14,914 nt of DNA from CAZGGW01 sp964525365 (GCA_964525365.1 CAZGGW010000020.1:1-14914); one strand, 5' to 3'. Counted from the stretch's first letter, positions 1 to 8,930 are shown. Notes: a model not told the origin generated them from the letters alone. A program made the numbers and translations.

Positions 1-749
1 AGGACAGCAAACGTAATGAGCGCAGTGTAGCTATTACAGAAGAACTGGAAAAGGAGTACGGTTTACATCCGGCAAAAGGACAAAAGCGTTCCGAAAAATG
101 GCAGCTTAAACCCGTTGATTCCACTAAAGGCGACCTGAAACGGCAGATAGCAGCAGTTATAAAACCCGCACTATCCATGTACCGTTTCCAGACATTGGGC
201 GAGTTCCGAGCCTTACTCTCCTTATATAATATAGGCACAGAAGAAGTCCATGGAGAAAGGGATGGACACACTTATAGAGGATTACTCTATACAGCATTGA
301 ATGCTGATGGCGGAAAAGCGGAAGTTACTCCGCTGAAATCTTCCTTGTTTGGGAAATCCTACGGTTTTGATGCGTTGGAGCGGCACATGGAACAGTCCGG
401 TGAGAAAATCACGAAAGAGAACAGCCGGGAACATACCCGCCACCGTGTAGCCGAAGCCTTTCTGGATGCACCCACTGAAAACATATTACGCGAACGGCTC
501 CGGGCTTATCACATTGACCTCTTTATCCGGCGTAATGATACCGGGCGAATTACCGGGGCAACATTTATCGACCATGAGAACAGGTGCGTACTGAACGGTT
601 CTCGTCTGGGTAAAGAGTATTCCGCCAACGTCCTGAATGAACGCTATCCCGAAGTTCCAAAAGCCGGAACAGATCTGTACAGGGTTTCTGAGATTCAACC
701 CAAAAGGCAGATTCGTCCGGTTACTAAGTTAAAGAAACATAAGATGTAA
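1..749 (+). CDS. mobB: MobB-type relaxase, C-terminal part (5' end outside window)
   Basis: This is the C-terminal part of a conjugative relaxase, the enzyme that nicks the transfer origin and leads the strand into the recipient. The reading frame is open from position 3, so the ATG at 177 is internal; 58 codons lie upstream of it in frame. The first visible residues, RNERSVAITEELEKEYGLHP, resemble the region just after the catalytic core of Bacteroidetes MobB/BfmB relaxases (relaxase/mobilization nuclease family). The catalytic tyrosine and metal-binding histidines would lie before the window. The remaining roughly 190 residues are a charged tail ending in KKHKM. Base composition is clearly less AT-rich than the genes just downstream. 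mobC, the usual next gene, lies 5.8 kb away, which points to inserted cargo. Family assignment is fairly confident; the exact subgroup is not resolved. Confidence 0.82.
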   Translation, partial: DSKRNERSVAITEELEKEYGLHPAKGQKRSEKWQLKPVDSTKGDLKRQIAAVIKPALSMYRFQTLGEFRALLSLYNIGTEEVHGERDGHTYRGLLYTALNADGGKAEVTPLKSSLFGKSYGFDALERHMEQSGEKITKENSREHTRHRVAEAFLDAPTENILRERLRAYHIDLFIRRNDTGRITGATFIDHENRCVLNGSRLGKEYSANVLNERYPEVPKAGTDLYRVSEIQPKRQIRPVTKLKKHKM

Positions 750-772
750 CCATAATATAGCGTTTACTGTTC

Positions 773-803
773 TTTGTCGATTATCTGTAATTAGCTACCT
801 TTG
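773..803 (+). promoter_or_regulatory. Bacteroidetes-type promoter of the AbiJ-like gene
   Basis: A TTTG at 773-776 and TACCTTTG at 796-803 are separated by 19 bp. They match the Bacteroidetes -33 (TTTG) and -7 (TAnnTTTG) elements. Transcription would start around 808-810, leaving a leader of about 30 nt before the ATG at 840. Confidence 0.7.
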
Positions 804-839
804 TACATTAATTAATTAGCTATATTTACCGAAGAAACA

Positions 840-2129
840 ATGCGTAACATAACTGAAATAACAAGGCGTGATATTTTTGACCTATTTCAAAAAGGTTATG
901 TTGAATCTAATTGGCTATCGGGCGATCAACGTATTTCTTATCCATATCATGGCCGTTTATCTGAGATTGACTTTTTAAAGAAAGTATATCCATTGGATAA
1001 AATGTTAAGCACTGATGAAAGATTTGAGAATGCAGAGGGAGATATTTGGCAACATACAGTAAATAATGATGATTGGGAATCAGATTGGGTATTCAGCGAT
1101 GATAGGTTTGAACTGTTAAAGGGTAATGATAATATTCTATTAGATTTTTTATGTGCAGTCTTTCATCCGGAAAACCGGCATGAACAAGGATATTGGTTGT
1201 CTTATCTTGGTAAAATAAATGAAAGACTTAGGGCAGATGGATATGAACTTTACGAAAGTGATAAGATTTCACAACGTTCTATCTATTCATGGAGAAAGAT
1301 AACACAAGAAGAATCAGCAAGTGGGAGATTCATTCCATTTTCCGCCAGAAATAAAAAAGTTATTGAAACTAAAAGCCTTAATTTGCCTACCATATCTAAA
1401 AAGTTAAGGTCTGAAATTATCAAGTTGTTCAATAGGTACGATGAAGACCTTTATGAAACAACCGAAACAGGATGGAATTATACTATAAAAGCAAAGGATT
1501 TAGCTTTTAGAAATATTGGGGAACACTACGTTCCTCACGCATTCGACGATAGCCGAAAATATTCCGAAACGAAAGATTTCGACTATTTCATCATGAACAA
1601 CTATCCTTATTGCGTGTTTGATGCAATAGAATTATTCCCACAATGTAGCAATGATAATTTCGTAAATGAAATAAACCTGTTGCTAAAAAACAATGGTGTT
1701 ATATATAAGCTGGCTGGCGGCAAAATGCAACTGACTCAAATGAGTCTTAAAAACGCCGAAATGATTACTGAACCGGGACTCAAAGAATTGGTAGAACAGG
1801 CCACTACTTTGTATAATAGCAAAATCATATCAGACAAACAGCTTGCTGTAGAGAAAATATGGGACGCGTTGGAGCGGTTAAAAACTTATTATTCAGATTT
1901 AGACAAGAAAAAATCATCAGAAAAGATAGTGGATGATATGTCTAATCTGAATAATAAATACAAAGAGTTGTTCAATGATGAATTTTTGAAACTGACAAAA
2001 ATAGGGAATGACTTTCGTATTAGGCATCACGAAACAAATAAGATAGATATAATTGACAACAACTATTACGATTATTTCTTCCACCGCTGCTATGCCTTGA
2101 TAGGCTTAGCTTTGAAATACTTAAAGTAA
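840..2129 (+). CDS. AbiJ-like abortive infection protein (AbiJ N-terminal domain plus HEPN-like C-terminus)
   Basis: This 429-residue protein resembles the AbiJ group of abortive-infection phage-defence proteins. Residues about 1-155 fit the AbiJ_NTD3-type N-terminal domain: ITEITRRDIFDLF at 4-16, GRLSEIDFLKKVYPL at 38-52, and the acidic/aromatic block GDIWQHTVNNDDWESDWVF at 67-85. The middle part (about 215-300) is mixed alpha/beta. The C-terminal third is helical and ends with DFRIRHHETNK at 391-401. An arginine followed closely by His-His is typical of the HEPN-like RNase domain in this group, so RNA cleavage on infection is a plausible activity, by inference. The gene has its own promoter at 773-803 and converges on hamB, with stops 11 bp apart. 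It appears to act alone. Recognition is from remembered family patterns; the catalytic role is not proven. Confidence 0.75.
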   Translation: MRNITEITRRDIFDLFQKGYVESNWLSGDQRISYPYHGRLSEIDFLKKVYPLDKMLSTDERFENAEGDIWQHTVNNDDWESDWVFSDDRFELLKGNDNILLDFLCAVFHPENRHEQGYWLSYLGKINERLRADGYELYESDKISQRSIYSWRKITQEESASGRFIPFSARNKKVIETKSLNLPTISKKLRSEIIKLFNRYDEDLYETTETGWNYTIKAKDLAFRNIGEHYVPHAFDDSRKYSETKDFDYFIMNNYPYCVFDAIELFPQCSNDNFVNEINLLLKNNGVIYKLAGGKMQLTQMSLKNAEMITEPGLKELVEQATTLYNSKIISDKQLAVEKIWDALERLKTYYSDLDKKKSSEKIVDDMSNLNNKYKELFNDEFLKLTKIGNDFRIRHHETNKIDIIDNNYYDYFFHRCYALIGLALKYLK

Positions 2130-2140
2130 ATCCGTTCCGA

Positions 2141-5100
2141 TTACTCAAATTTCACATAGGGATTTACACATACCATTTTCCAAAGGTTATCATTTTCGTC
2201 ATAATCAAAATAGATTCCATTAAGATTGTTAACTTCGGAAAAATCAATATCTGATTTGCCTATTTTGTTTGTAACACTAAAGTTAGGACTTAACAAATAC
2301 TGTTCGTTATCAATCAGTCTAGCAATTAACCTCTTAGCCCGTTCGTGCACTTTCCCATATTTAAAATTAGGTATTCTCTCAATTGTCACAATGTCTCTTT
2401 TGGAAAATTTCACTAATAAATCAATCCATGCCGCTGCATTTTCTGATACTTGCTCTTTATAAAAATCAGCATGATTTATTAAGTCTTGCTTATATGTTTT
2501 GATGCTCTTTTCCCAGAGTTCATCTTCATATAAATCTGCAATTTCAAGAGCAGAAGACCTTGAGCGAATGCCGGCTTGATATACTTTTACTGATTTTATA
2601 TTGGGTAACCCCAACTCTACAAGAATAGCTAATTCTTCAATGGCATCAGCTTCATCAGTTAAATCCCGTGCCTTTGTCTTTTTTGAAATCCCATTGAGAA
2701 TCCACGGTAAATTAAAAGAATAGTGATTAGTTATTATTTTAATAGCATTATCGTGTTGTGTGATATCTGACATTGCTATTCCACTTAACCACTTTCTTCG
2801 TATTTCTTTTGAATCAACACTCTCTATAGATTCCCCTTCTAATGCATTTATGTCATTAATCTCATTTTCAATATTTTCAAGAAGAGAAATTCGATCATCC
2901 AATGTTTGGTCGCCATTTATATAATTTTGAACAAATCCAATAACCTCATCAATTCTGTCCTCAATTTGCAAATCGGAGTTTATTGGGATGCCAGATGCTA
3001 CAACACTTTCCCAGTTTTCTTTTTCCTTACCTACTTTCTCTGTTATTCCCTTAATTCTAGCTTTTACAAACTTTATAACTTCTTCACCAGTGATGTCTTC
3101 ATAATACTGAGTTTGCAAATATGCCAAAGACCTGGTAAAATAATCATCAACCCATTCTAATGCATTTCCCTCAGGATTATTAGAGTTATGCAGTGATAAC
3201 AAACCATCATCGATCCAATCAAGGAGATCATTAATCTCATTGGATAGGTTCCCAACTTCATCAATTCGATTCTCGGCAAGCAAATTAAGCAATACCTCAA
3301 ATGACCCCCCATTTCTTAAAGATGAAATTTTTAAAGCTCTGATTAACGCTAAACATCCACTTTCTGCGGTGTCAATATTATCTTTATTTAAGTATTCTGA
3401 AATGAGATTTCTCTCCCATCTAATTTTGTTACGATCTTTTTTTGTCACATCTTGAACAACTAATATCTTTCCTTCATGGTCAACAAACGCACGACCAGCT
3501 CTACCAGCAATATTCCAAAAATCTCTTTTGGTGATTGCCGTCCCAGCCTGGTACAGTGTAGAAAATATGACAGTTGAGACTCCAAGATTAACCCCTTGTC
3601 CTAACGTTGAGGTAGCAATAATGACTTTGGGCTTTTCACTTCGCATTAATCGTTCCAAAGGAAGTCTGACATCCGAAAGCAAGTCGGCATTATGGCAAAA
3701 AATCCCCTTTCTAGCATATTTGAGCCACTCGGAATCTTCTCCATAAGATTCAATACAAGCCAATCTAAATGCTCTCCAATTGGCTTTGTTCCTAAATCTA
3801 AATCTATTATCATCGGGCTGAATACACTTTTCATATTCTCTTGCAATAGTAAATACCGACTTTTTAACACCAACGAATATTAAAACGGGGCCAAAATTTC
3901 TTAGCCTATATGCAGTGATCGCTGTAGCTTGGTTTTTGTCTCCCGGGAAATAACGGGTTATTCTTTGTCGCGGTTTTTTGGGTAACTCTTGTCGTACAAC
4001 AAAATTGGGGTTAAAGGAATTTCTTTCTGTATCACTACTTCTCCAATTTAAATTAACGGAAACGCCATTCCATTCCATTATTCCAACCCTTTCATCCGAA
4101 GGTCGCCAGTTTTCTTTATACACATTATTAGAAGAACCTGTCAGCCATTCAGATAAATCTTCAGCATTTGGTAAAACAGCGGATAAAAGCAAGAATCTAC
4201 CACCATTAATACCGACATGATACCTTAGTTCTTCATAAAACATTTCATTGACAATGAGTCTTTTGTTTGCACCAAATAAATGTCCCTCATCCACAATTAC
4301 TAACTTGATACATGAAAGAATTTCTTTACTGCTCCTTAATAGAGCTTTAGCCTTTTCCGGTGTTGCAACAATTACAGAAGATTCATTTATGATTTTTTCG
4401 TCAAGTTTGCTAAACAGGCTACCTCCGTATAAATGTGATACGGAAATATCAAGATTACTAAAAATTTCGTCAAGTGAATTTTCGATTTCATAGGCCAATG
4501 ACCTAAAAGGAGCTATAAAAAGAATTTTTGCATCAGGCTCATTCACTAAACAGTTTAAGATTGCGATTTCGCCAATTCTTGTTTTACCACTACTTGTCGG
4601 AATACTAACAATACTTCCGTTCTGTTCTTTATTTAAAACTTTTGGCAAAGAGTTCCTTTGAGTAAGGAATAATTCCGTGATACTACCGCTTTTATATACT
4701 AACGATTGTATATATTTTAATGGGAATTTCTCTTTGGTATTGAAATATTGTCCTAACACATGCCACAATGAAGATTCTTTGAATCCTTCTATAATGAGAA
4801 GTAATAGCCGAACTACCCACCAAACGTCAGGTTCTCCCCTTATTTCTGCTATATCCTGAAGGTCAATAAGATTTCTTTTTGCAATTTCTAAAAACTCATT
4901 ATCCCCAGTGTGATAAAATTGCACATAATAACTTAGGGCTTTTGCAATTATGATTTCATAGACTTTCGTAGCATTATCTTCTTCAAAATGTTCAGCTAAA
5001 TATTCATCATCATAGTCGTCATCTGTGATAATTCGATCTATTTCGCTTAGTAACTGATCGAAATTTCTATTGAGAAATAGAGATATTAATGAAGATATTA

Positions 5101-5494
5101 CAGTGTCGCTTTGAAGTTTGCTTATAAGTATAAATGACTTCGAATATTGAAAACAAACATAGTAAGCAAGTGCAGAAATCAGGCAAAATAATTTTTTATT
5201 CTTTGTCTCTACATTAATTGATCCATGTATGTGTTCAAGTATCGAAGCACCTTTTTCTAAAGAATGAGCTGCTTTCGTGTAATTGCGATTTTCAAAATAG
5301 TTACACCCAATATTCAGATATTTAAAAGCGAGAATATTTAATTGTTCATCTTTAATTGTATAGCGAGGGAAATTTTGTAGAGACTCTCTCGTATCATAAA
5401 GGATATATCTTGCATTAGCTTGGGCGATTAAGTTCTGTAGAGTAGAATCCGATTCTAACGCCCGATAGCTTTCTTCAATATGTTCTATATTCAT
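2141..5494 (-). CDS. hamB: Hachiman helicase HamB
   Basis: HamB is the helicase subunit of the Hachiman anti-phage system. It forms a complex with the nuclease HamA and is thought to release HamA when it meets damaged or abnormal DNA. The 1117 residues carry a complete superfamily 2 (Ski2-like) core: Walker A PTSSGKT at 299-305, DEGH box at 402-405, motif III SAV at 438-440, motif V TSTLGQGVNL at 628-637 and motif VI NIAGRAGRA at 661-669. The first 280 or so residues are helical; LNIGCNYFENRNYTKAA (60-76) looks TPR-like. The roughly 430 residues after motif VI are helical and rich in charge. The ATG overlaps the hamA stop (ATGA, 5491-5494), indicating translational coupling. The box is DEGH rather than DEAH, but all motifs expected for ATPase activity are present. 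Adjacency to a DUF1837 protein makes the assignment strong. Confidence 0.9.
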   Translation of the reverse strand: MNIEHIEESYRALESDSTLQNLIAQANARYILYDTRESLQNFPRYTIKDEQLNILAFKYLNIGCNYFENRNYTKAAHSLEKGASILEHIHGSINVETKNKKLFCLISALAYYVCFQYSKSFILISKLQSDTVISSLISLFLNRNFDQLLSEIDRIITDDDYDDEYLAEHFEEDNATKVYEIIIAKALSYYVQFYHTGDNEFLEIAKRNLIDLQDIAEIRGEPDVWWVVRLLLLIIEGFKESSLWHVLGQYFNTKEKFPLKYIQSLVYKSGSITELFLTQRNSLPKVLNKEQNGSIVSIPTSSGKTRIGEIAILNCLVNEPDAKILFIAPFRSLAYEIENSLDEIFSNLDISVSHLYGGSLFSKLDEKIINESSVIVATPEKAKALLRSSKEILSCIKLVIVDEGHLFGANKRLIVNEMFYEELRYHVGINGGRFLLLSAVLPNAEDLSEWLTGSSNNVYKENWRPSDERVGIMEWNGVSVNLNWRSSDTERNSFNPNFVVRQELPKKPRQRITRYFPGDKNQATAITAYRLRNFGPVLIFVGVKKSVFTIAREYEKCIQPDDNRFRFRNKANWRAFRLACIESYGEDSEWLKYARKGIFCHNADLLSDVRLPLERLMRSEKPKVIIATSTLGQGVNLGVSTVIFSTLYQAGTAITKRDFWNIAGRAGRAFVDHEGKILVVQDVTKKDRNKIRWERNLISEYLNKDNIDTAESGCLALIRALKISSLRNGGSFEVLLNLLAENRIDEVGNLSNEINDLLDWIDDGLLSLHNSNNPEGNALEWVDDYFTRSLAYLQTQYYEDITGEEVIKFVKARIKGITEKVGKEKENWESVVASGIPINSDLQIEDRIDEVIGFVQNYINGDQTLDDRISLLENIENEINDINALEGESIESVDSKEIRRKWLSGIAMSDITQHDNAIKIITNHYSFNLPWILNGISKKTKARDLTDEADAIEELAILVELGLPNIKSVKVYQAGIRSRSSALEIADLYEDELWEKSIKTYKQDLINHADFYKEQVSENAAAWIDLLVKFSKRDIVTIERIPNFKYGKVHERAKRLIARLIDNEQYLLSPNFSVTNKIGKSDIDFSEVNNLNGIYFDYDENDNLWKMVCVNPYVKFE

Positions 5495-6318
5495 AATAAA
5501 TCGGGATTAGCAATTAGTTCTTCTGCTTTTTCAAATACGGATTCAATAAATCCTTCTGGGTCGTCAATGCCAACTGAAATGAAAACCAAATTAGAGTTGT
5601 CACTATTTAGATGTCTTTCGACTGTCTTTGAGGTATTAGTATTACTCAATAACAATCCTGCATAAACCAAGTCCCCTCTATCTTTGACATCTTGTACTAT
5701 ATAATCATCTAATTTTCTAGCAAGAGATTCATCCGTTTTTGCAATTTCTTCTACCAAAAATGTATAAGATAAAGGTAATGTGTCCTTACTTAAAGAATTG
5801 GTAATATCTTCAACGACGTCTTTTGCAGGAGTTTTCCGAAATTTGGATTCTCCTAAATATATTTTTATTTTTTCATTACCGTTTTCTTCAAATAAATCGA
5901 CCATTAAAGTGTCATCTCCCTTAATTGCTTGATCTACATTTGGATTATACTTCAATTTGAAAACTTTGATAAATTCTTTTCTTTGTGTTGTTTGAAGATA
6001 GTCTGTTAAAAGAATTTCGGTCGCGTTACCTTTTTTTACCTTATCAGCAATTGGTAATTTTCTGTGTTGTTCTGCGTATTGAGGAAAGCCTAAACTCCCA
6101 TATTTTTCTTTCAATCTATCTATCCTAAATTGAGTGTAATGATGATCAATTACTTTTCTCGCCATCCATTCAATTAACTCATCATCCACTTCAATAGATT
6201 CTGTTAATTCTCTATGACATTTTGTGTCAGAATCAGGGAGATCATTTACAGCAAGCCATTGACCAAATGGATGTGTATTATCAGGATGCTCACCTATTAA
6301 CCGTATTTGTTTCGTCAT
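5491..6318 (-). CDS. hamA: Hachiman nuclease HamA (DUF1837)
   Basis: HamA (DUF1837) is the effector nuclease of Hachiman; in characterised systems it is held inactive by HamB and degrades DNA once released. The 275-residue product shows a PD-(D/E)XK arrangement: a glutamate in GNATEILL (E101), an aspartate in KGDDTLMVDL (D135 or D136), and GESK with E157 and K159. All core residues appear present, so it should be active. The ATG at 6318 is preferred; an in-frame GTG at 6327 would add three residues (MKF). It lies just downstream of a TAACTTTG promoter element. The gene precedes hamB and overlaps it by 4 nt, so both subunits should come from one transcript. No toxin-antitoxin or restriction alternative fits as well, given the neighbouring helicase. 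Confidence 0.88.
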   Translation of the reverse strand: MTKQIRLIGEHPDNTHPFGQWLAVNDLPDSDTKCHRELTESIEVDDELIEWMARKVIDHHYTQFRIDRLKEKYGSLGFPQYAEQHRKLPIADKVKKGNATEILLTDYLQTTQRKEFIKVFKLKYNPNVDQAIKGDDTLMVDLFEENGNEKIKIYLGESKFRKTPAKDVVEDITNSLSKDTLPLSYTFLVEEIAKTDESLARKLDDYIVQDVKDRGDLVYAGLLLSNTNTSKTVERHLNSDNSNLVFISVGIDDPEGFIESVFEKAEELIANPDLL

Positions 6319-6347
6319 AAATTTCACTTTAGATAAATTGGAGACCC

Positions 6348-6355
6348 CAAAGTTA
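6348..6355 (-). promoter_or_regulatory. -7 promoter element of the hamA-hamB operon
   Basis: Read on the minus strand this is TAACTTTG, an exact match to the Bacteroidetes -7 consensus TAnnTTTG, about 30 nt before the hamA ATG. The corresponding -33 element is weak (TTTC-like, about 20 bp further upstream). Confidence 0.55.
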
Positions 6356-6436
6356 GCAAATATCTGAAATTCAGAAAGAATAATCCCTTATAACCTTAGC
6401 TACCATTAGTATCCATACGGTTTGAATCAACTTCAA

Positions 6437-6451
6437 TGCCACAAGTAGCCA
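6437..6451 (+). repeat. 15-bp direct repeat, copy 1 (upstream of mobC)
   Basis: TGCCACAAGTAGCCA occurs here and again, identically and in the same orientation, at 14745-14759. Both copies lie in intergenic DNA about 95-110 bp upstream of a forward backbone-type gene, and on the right-hand side of a cargo block. Confidence 0.6.
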
Positions 6452-6547
6452 ATTTAATTCCTTAACAATCCACACGCCTGTAAATCAGAAAATTAACTAT
6501 TCGATCTATATACTTTCGCTTTTCAAACCCATAAAAGCGATTTTATT

Positions 6548-8557
6548 ATGCAACAAGAAGATGATCTCCGGGGATTGGCAAAAGTCATGGACTTTATGCG
6601 TGCCCTCAGTATTTTATTTGTAGTAATCAATATCTACTGGTACTGCTACCAACAGATGGTAAATTGGAGTATCAATATCGGCGTAGTCGATAAGATACTT
6701 GTTAATTTCGACCGTACAGCGGGTTTATTCCATAATATTCTTTGGACTAAATTCTTTACCGTTGTCTTTCTCGCCCTTTCCTGTCTGGGCACAAAAGGGG
6801 TTAAGGAGGAAAAAATCACATGGAACAAAATCATTGTATTCTTATCAGCAGGTTTCGTCCTGTTCTTTTTTAATTGGTGGCTACTGGATTTGCCATTGCC
6901 GCTGGAAGCCAACGCAGGCTTTTATATCCTTACCATGTCTGTAGGGTATATTTCCCTGTTGATGGGCGGAACATGGATGTCGCGCCTGCTCAAAAATAAC
7001 ATGATGGACGATGTGTTTAACGTCGAGAACGAATCATTCCAACAGGAAACCCGCCTGATGGAGAATGAGTATTCGGTAAACCTACCCACACGTTTTTATT
7101 ATCGTAAGAAATGGAATAATGGCTGGATTAATGTCGTAAACCCGTTCAGGGCTTCCATTGTCTTAGGAACACCCGGATCGGGTAAGAGTTATGCTGTTGT
7201 TAATCAATATATAAAGCAGCAAATAGAAAAAGGTTACTCACTCTACTGTTATGATTTCAAGTACCCCGACCTCTCCACAATAGCCTATAACCACCTATTG
7301 AACAATCAGGGCGGTTATAAAAAAGTGCCGACCTTTTTCGTTATAAACTTCGATGACCCCTCACGCTCGCACCGATGCAACCCTCTCAATCCATCATTTA
7401 TGAATGACATCGCCGATGCTTACGAATCGGCTTACACAATAATGCTCAATTTGAACCGTACATGGGTGCAGAAGCAGGGCGATTTTTTTGTGGAATCTCC
7501 CATTATCCTCTTTGCGGCTATCATTTGGTATCTCCGCATTTATAAAGACGGAAAGTATTGTACATTCCCCCATGCGATTGAGTTCCTGAATAAACGATAC
7601 GAAGATATTTTCCCTATCCTGACCTCTTATCCAGAGTTGGAAAACTACCTTTCTCCCTTTATGGATGCGTGGCTCGGTGGTGCTGCTGAGCAGTTGCAGG
7701 GCCAGATTGCTTCAGCTAAAATTCCGCTCTCCCGTATGATTTCGCCACAACTTTATTGGGTAATGAGCGGCGATGAATTTACCCTTGATATTAACAATCC
7801 CGAAGAACCGAAAGTATTGTGTGTGGGGAACAATCCCGATAGACAAAATATTTACGGGGCGGCATTGGGACTGTATAACAGCCGTATCGTGAAGTTAATC
7901 AACAAAAAGGGGCAATTGAAAAGCAGTGTGGTAATCGACGAGTTGCCCACGATTTATTTCAAAGGTTTGGACAACCTAATAGCGACTGCCCGAAGCAATA
8001 AAGTCGCTGTATTGTTGGGGTTTCAAGATTTCAGCCAACTAAAACGCGACTATGGAGACAAAGAGGGGGCCGTTGTGATGAACACCGTGGGTAATATTTT
8101 TTCCGGTCAGGTCGTGGGCGATACCGCTAAAACACTAAGTGAACGATTCGGAAAAGTATTGCAAAAACGCCAGTCTATGACGATAAACAGAAACGACAAG
8201 TCCACATCCATATCCACGCAGCTTGACAGTTTGATCCCTGCCAGCAAGATAGCCAACCTGACACAGGGTATGTTTGTAGGAGCAATCGCCGATAATTTCA
8301 ATGAACGGATAGAGCAGAAGATCTTCCATGCAGAAATAGTCGTGGACAATGAACGCGTAAAGCGAGAAACCGGCAAATATCAGCAGATACCCGTAATCAC
8401 CAATTTTGTTGATGAGAACGGTGTGGACAGAATGAAGGAAATGATTAAGGAGAATTATGACCGCATCAAAGATGAAACCCGCCAGATAGTCGACGACGAA
8501 CTGGAAAGGATAAAGAACGACCCGATACTGTGTAAACTATTGCCGGATCAGGAGTAA
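6548..8557 (+). CDS. mobC: MobC-type conjugative coupling protein (T4CP, VirD4/TraG-like)
   Basis: MobC is the type IV coupling protein that hands the relaxase-DNA complex to the conjugation channel in the inner membrane. The 669-residue protein has four hydrophobic segments near the N-terminus (about 18-35, 66-82, 94-112 and 122-140). A cytoplasmic P-loop ATPase domain follows, with Walker A GTPGSGKS at 207-214 and Walker B VVIDE at 461-465. The segment TARSNKVAVLLGFQDFSQL at 480-498 is typical of TraG/VirD4 ATPases. Length and architecture match intact Bacteroidetes MobC/BfmC. The ATG at 6548 is the first methionine of the membrane domain. The relaxase gene normally sits directly upstream; here AbiJ and Hachiman intervene, so mobC probably needs its own promoter or readthrough. 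Composition is closer to the relaxase gene than to the cargo. Confidence 0.9.
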   Translation: MQQEDDLRGLAKVMDFMRALSILFVVINIYWYCYQQMVNWSINIGVVDKILVNFDRTAGLFHNILWTKFFTVVFLALSCLGTKGVKEEKITWNKIIVFLSAGFVLFFFNWWLLDLPLPLEANAGFYILTMSVGYISLLMGGTWMSRLLKNNMMDDVFNVENESFQQETRLMENEYSVNLPTRFYYRKKWNNGWINVVNPFRASIVLGTPGSGKSYAVVNQYIKQQIEKGYSLYCYDFKYPDLSTIAYNHLLNNQGGYKKVPTFFVINFDDPSRSHRCNPLNPSFMNDIADAYESAYTIMLNLNRTWVQKQGDFFVESPIILFAAIIWYLRIYKDGKYCTFPHAIEFLNKRYEDIFPILTSYPELENYLSPFMDAWLGGAAEQLQGQIASAKIPLSRMISPQLYWVMSGDEFTLDINNPEEPKVLCVGNNPDRQNIYGAALGLYNSRIVKLINKKGQLKSSVVIDELPTIYFKGLDNLIATARSNKVAVLLGFQDFSQLKRDYGDKEGAVVMNTVGNIFSGQVVGDTAKTLSERFGKVLQKRQSMTINRNDKSTSISTQLDSLIPASKIANLTQGMFVGAIADNFNERIEQKIFHAEIVVDNERVKRETGKYQQIPVITNFVDENGVDRMKEMIKENYDRIKDETRQIVDDELERIKNDPILCKLLPDQE

Positions 8558-8574
8558 AAGAGTACAAACAAAAT

Positions 8575-8608
8575 AGCCGCAATTATAATCTGATTGTGGC
8601 TCTTTTGG
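8575..8608 (+). terminator. Terminator-like hairpin after mobC
   Basis: The arms AGCCGCAAT (8575-8583) and ATTGTGGCT (8593-8601) pair over nine positions with one G-U, around a 9-nt loop. They are followed by CTTTTGG. The hairpin begins 18 nt after the mobC stop and would separate mobC from the next operon. Confidence 0.6.
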
Positions 8609-8644
8609 TCATTGAGAGTTGGGTTAGTCAGATTTCTAGCATGA

Positions 8645-8655
8645 TTACAGTGTAA
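8645..8655. promoter_or_regulatory. Small palindrome TTACA-G-TGTAA upstream of the XRE operon
   Basis: This perfect 5+1+5 palindrome lies about 15 bp upstream of the likely -33 element. It is a possible operator for the small regulator encoded downstream. Palindromes this short also arise by chance, so support is weak. Confidence 0.3.
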
Positions 8656-8663
8656 AAAATGAC

Positions 8664-8680
8664 ATTTAATGTTGTTAAAT
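8664..8680. promoter_or_regulatory. Candidate operator overlapping the -33 element
   Basis: ATTTAA (8664-8669) and TTAAAT (8675-8680) form a perfect inverted repeat around TGTTG. That centre contains the TTG likely to be the -33 element. A dimeric helix-turn-helix protein bound here would block the promoter, which suggests autoregulation by the 67-residue XRE protein. The arms are AT-rich in AT-rich DNA. Confidence 0.4.
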
Positions 8681-8702
8681 CCATCTCAAATCAATACCTT
8701 TG
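8671..8702 (+). promoter_or_regulatory. Promoter of the five-gene XRE-to-HAM1/kinase operon
   Basis: TACCTTTG at 8695-8702 exactly matches the Bacteroidetes -7 element TAnnTTTG. GTTG at 8671-8674 sits 20 bp upstream as a near match to the -33 TTTG. Transcription would start near 8707-8710, about 20 nt before the ATG at 8727. Confidence 0.65.
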
Positions 8703-8726
8703 CATTCAAAGTCAATAATTCAACAA

Positions 8727-8930
8727 ATGAAGCAAATAAATAGATTGAAAGTTGTGTTGGTTGAACAGCAGAGAACTGGCAAGTGGCTTGCTGAAATATT
8801 GGGGAAAAATGAGGCAACTGTTTCCCGTTGGTGTACAAATGAAACTCAGCCCTCATTAGACACACTTGTAGAAATAGCGAAAGTTCTCAATGTAGATATT
8901 AAAGAGTTGCTCGTTTCAACTAAAAAATGA
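8727..8930 (+). CDS. Small XRE-family helix-turn-helix regulator
   Basis: This 67-residue protein is almost entirely one Cro/C1-type helix-turn-helix domain. The segment TGKWLAEILGKNEATVSRWC (17-36) holds the helix-turn-helix, and SLDTLVEIAKVLNVDIKELL (43-62) gives the conserved C-terminal helices. Such stand-alone regulators commonly precede DNA methyltransferase or restriction genes in Bacteroidetes and are often autoregulated. A longer reading from TTG at 8700 is rejected, because that TTG is part of the -7 promoter element TACCTTTG; the ATG at 8727 gives a normal leader. The methyltransferase-like gene starts 4 nt after the stop, so the two are co-transcribed. Inverted repeats at 8645-8655 and 8664-8680 are candidate binding sites. 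The fold is certain; the target is inferred. Confidence 0.85.
   Translation: MKQINRLKVVLVEQQRTGKWLAEILGKNEATVSRWCTNETQPSLDTLVEIAKVLNVDIKELLVSTKK

Noticed and set aside
177..749. A complete 190-residue gene starting at ATG 177
   Set aside because: The frame stays open to the left edge and its upstream translation matches relaxase sequence, so the ATG is internal to a longer gene.
2226..4859. Several forward open frames opposite hamB
   Set aside because: They are antisense shadows of a gene with a full set of helicase motifs and show no family features of their own.
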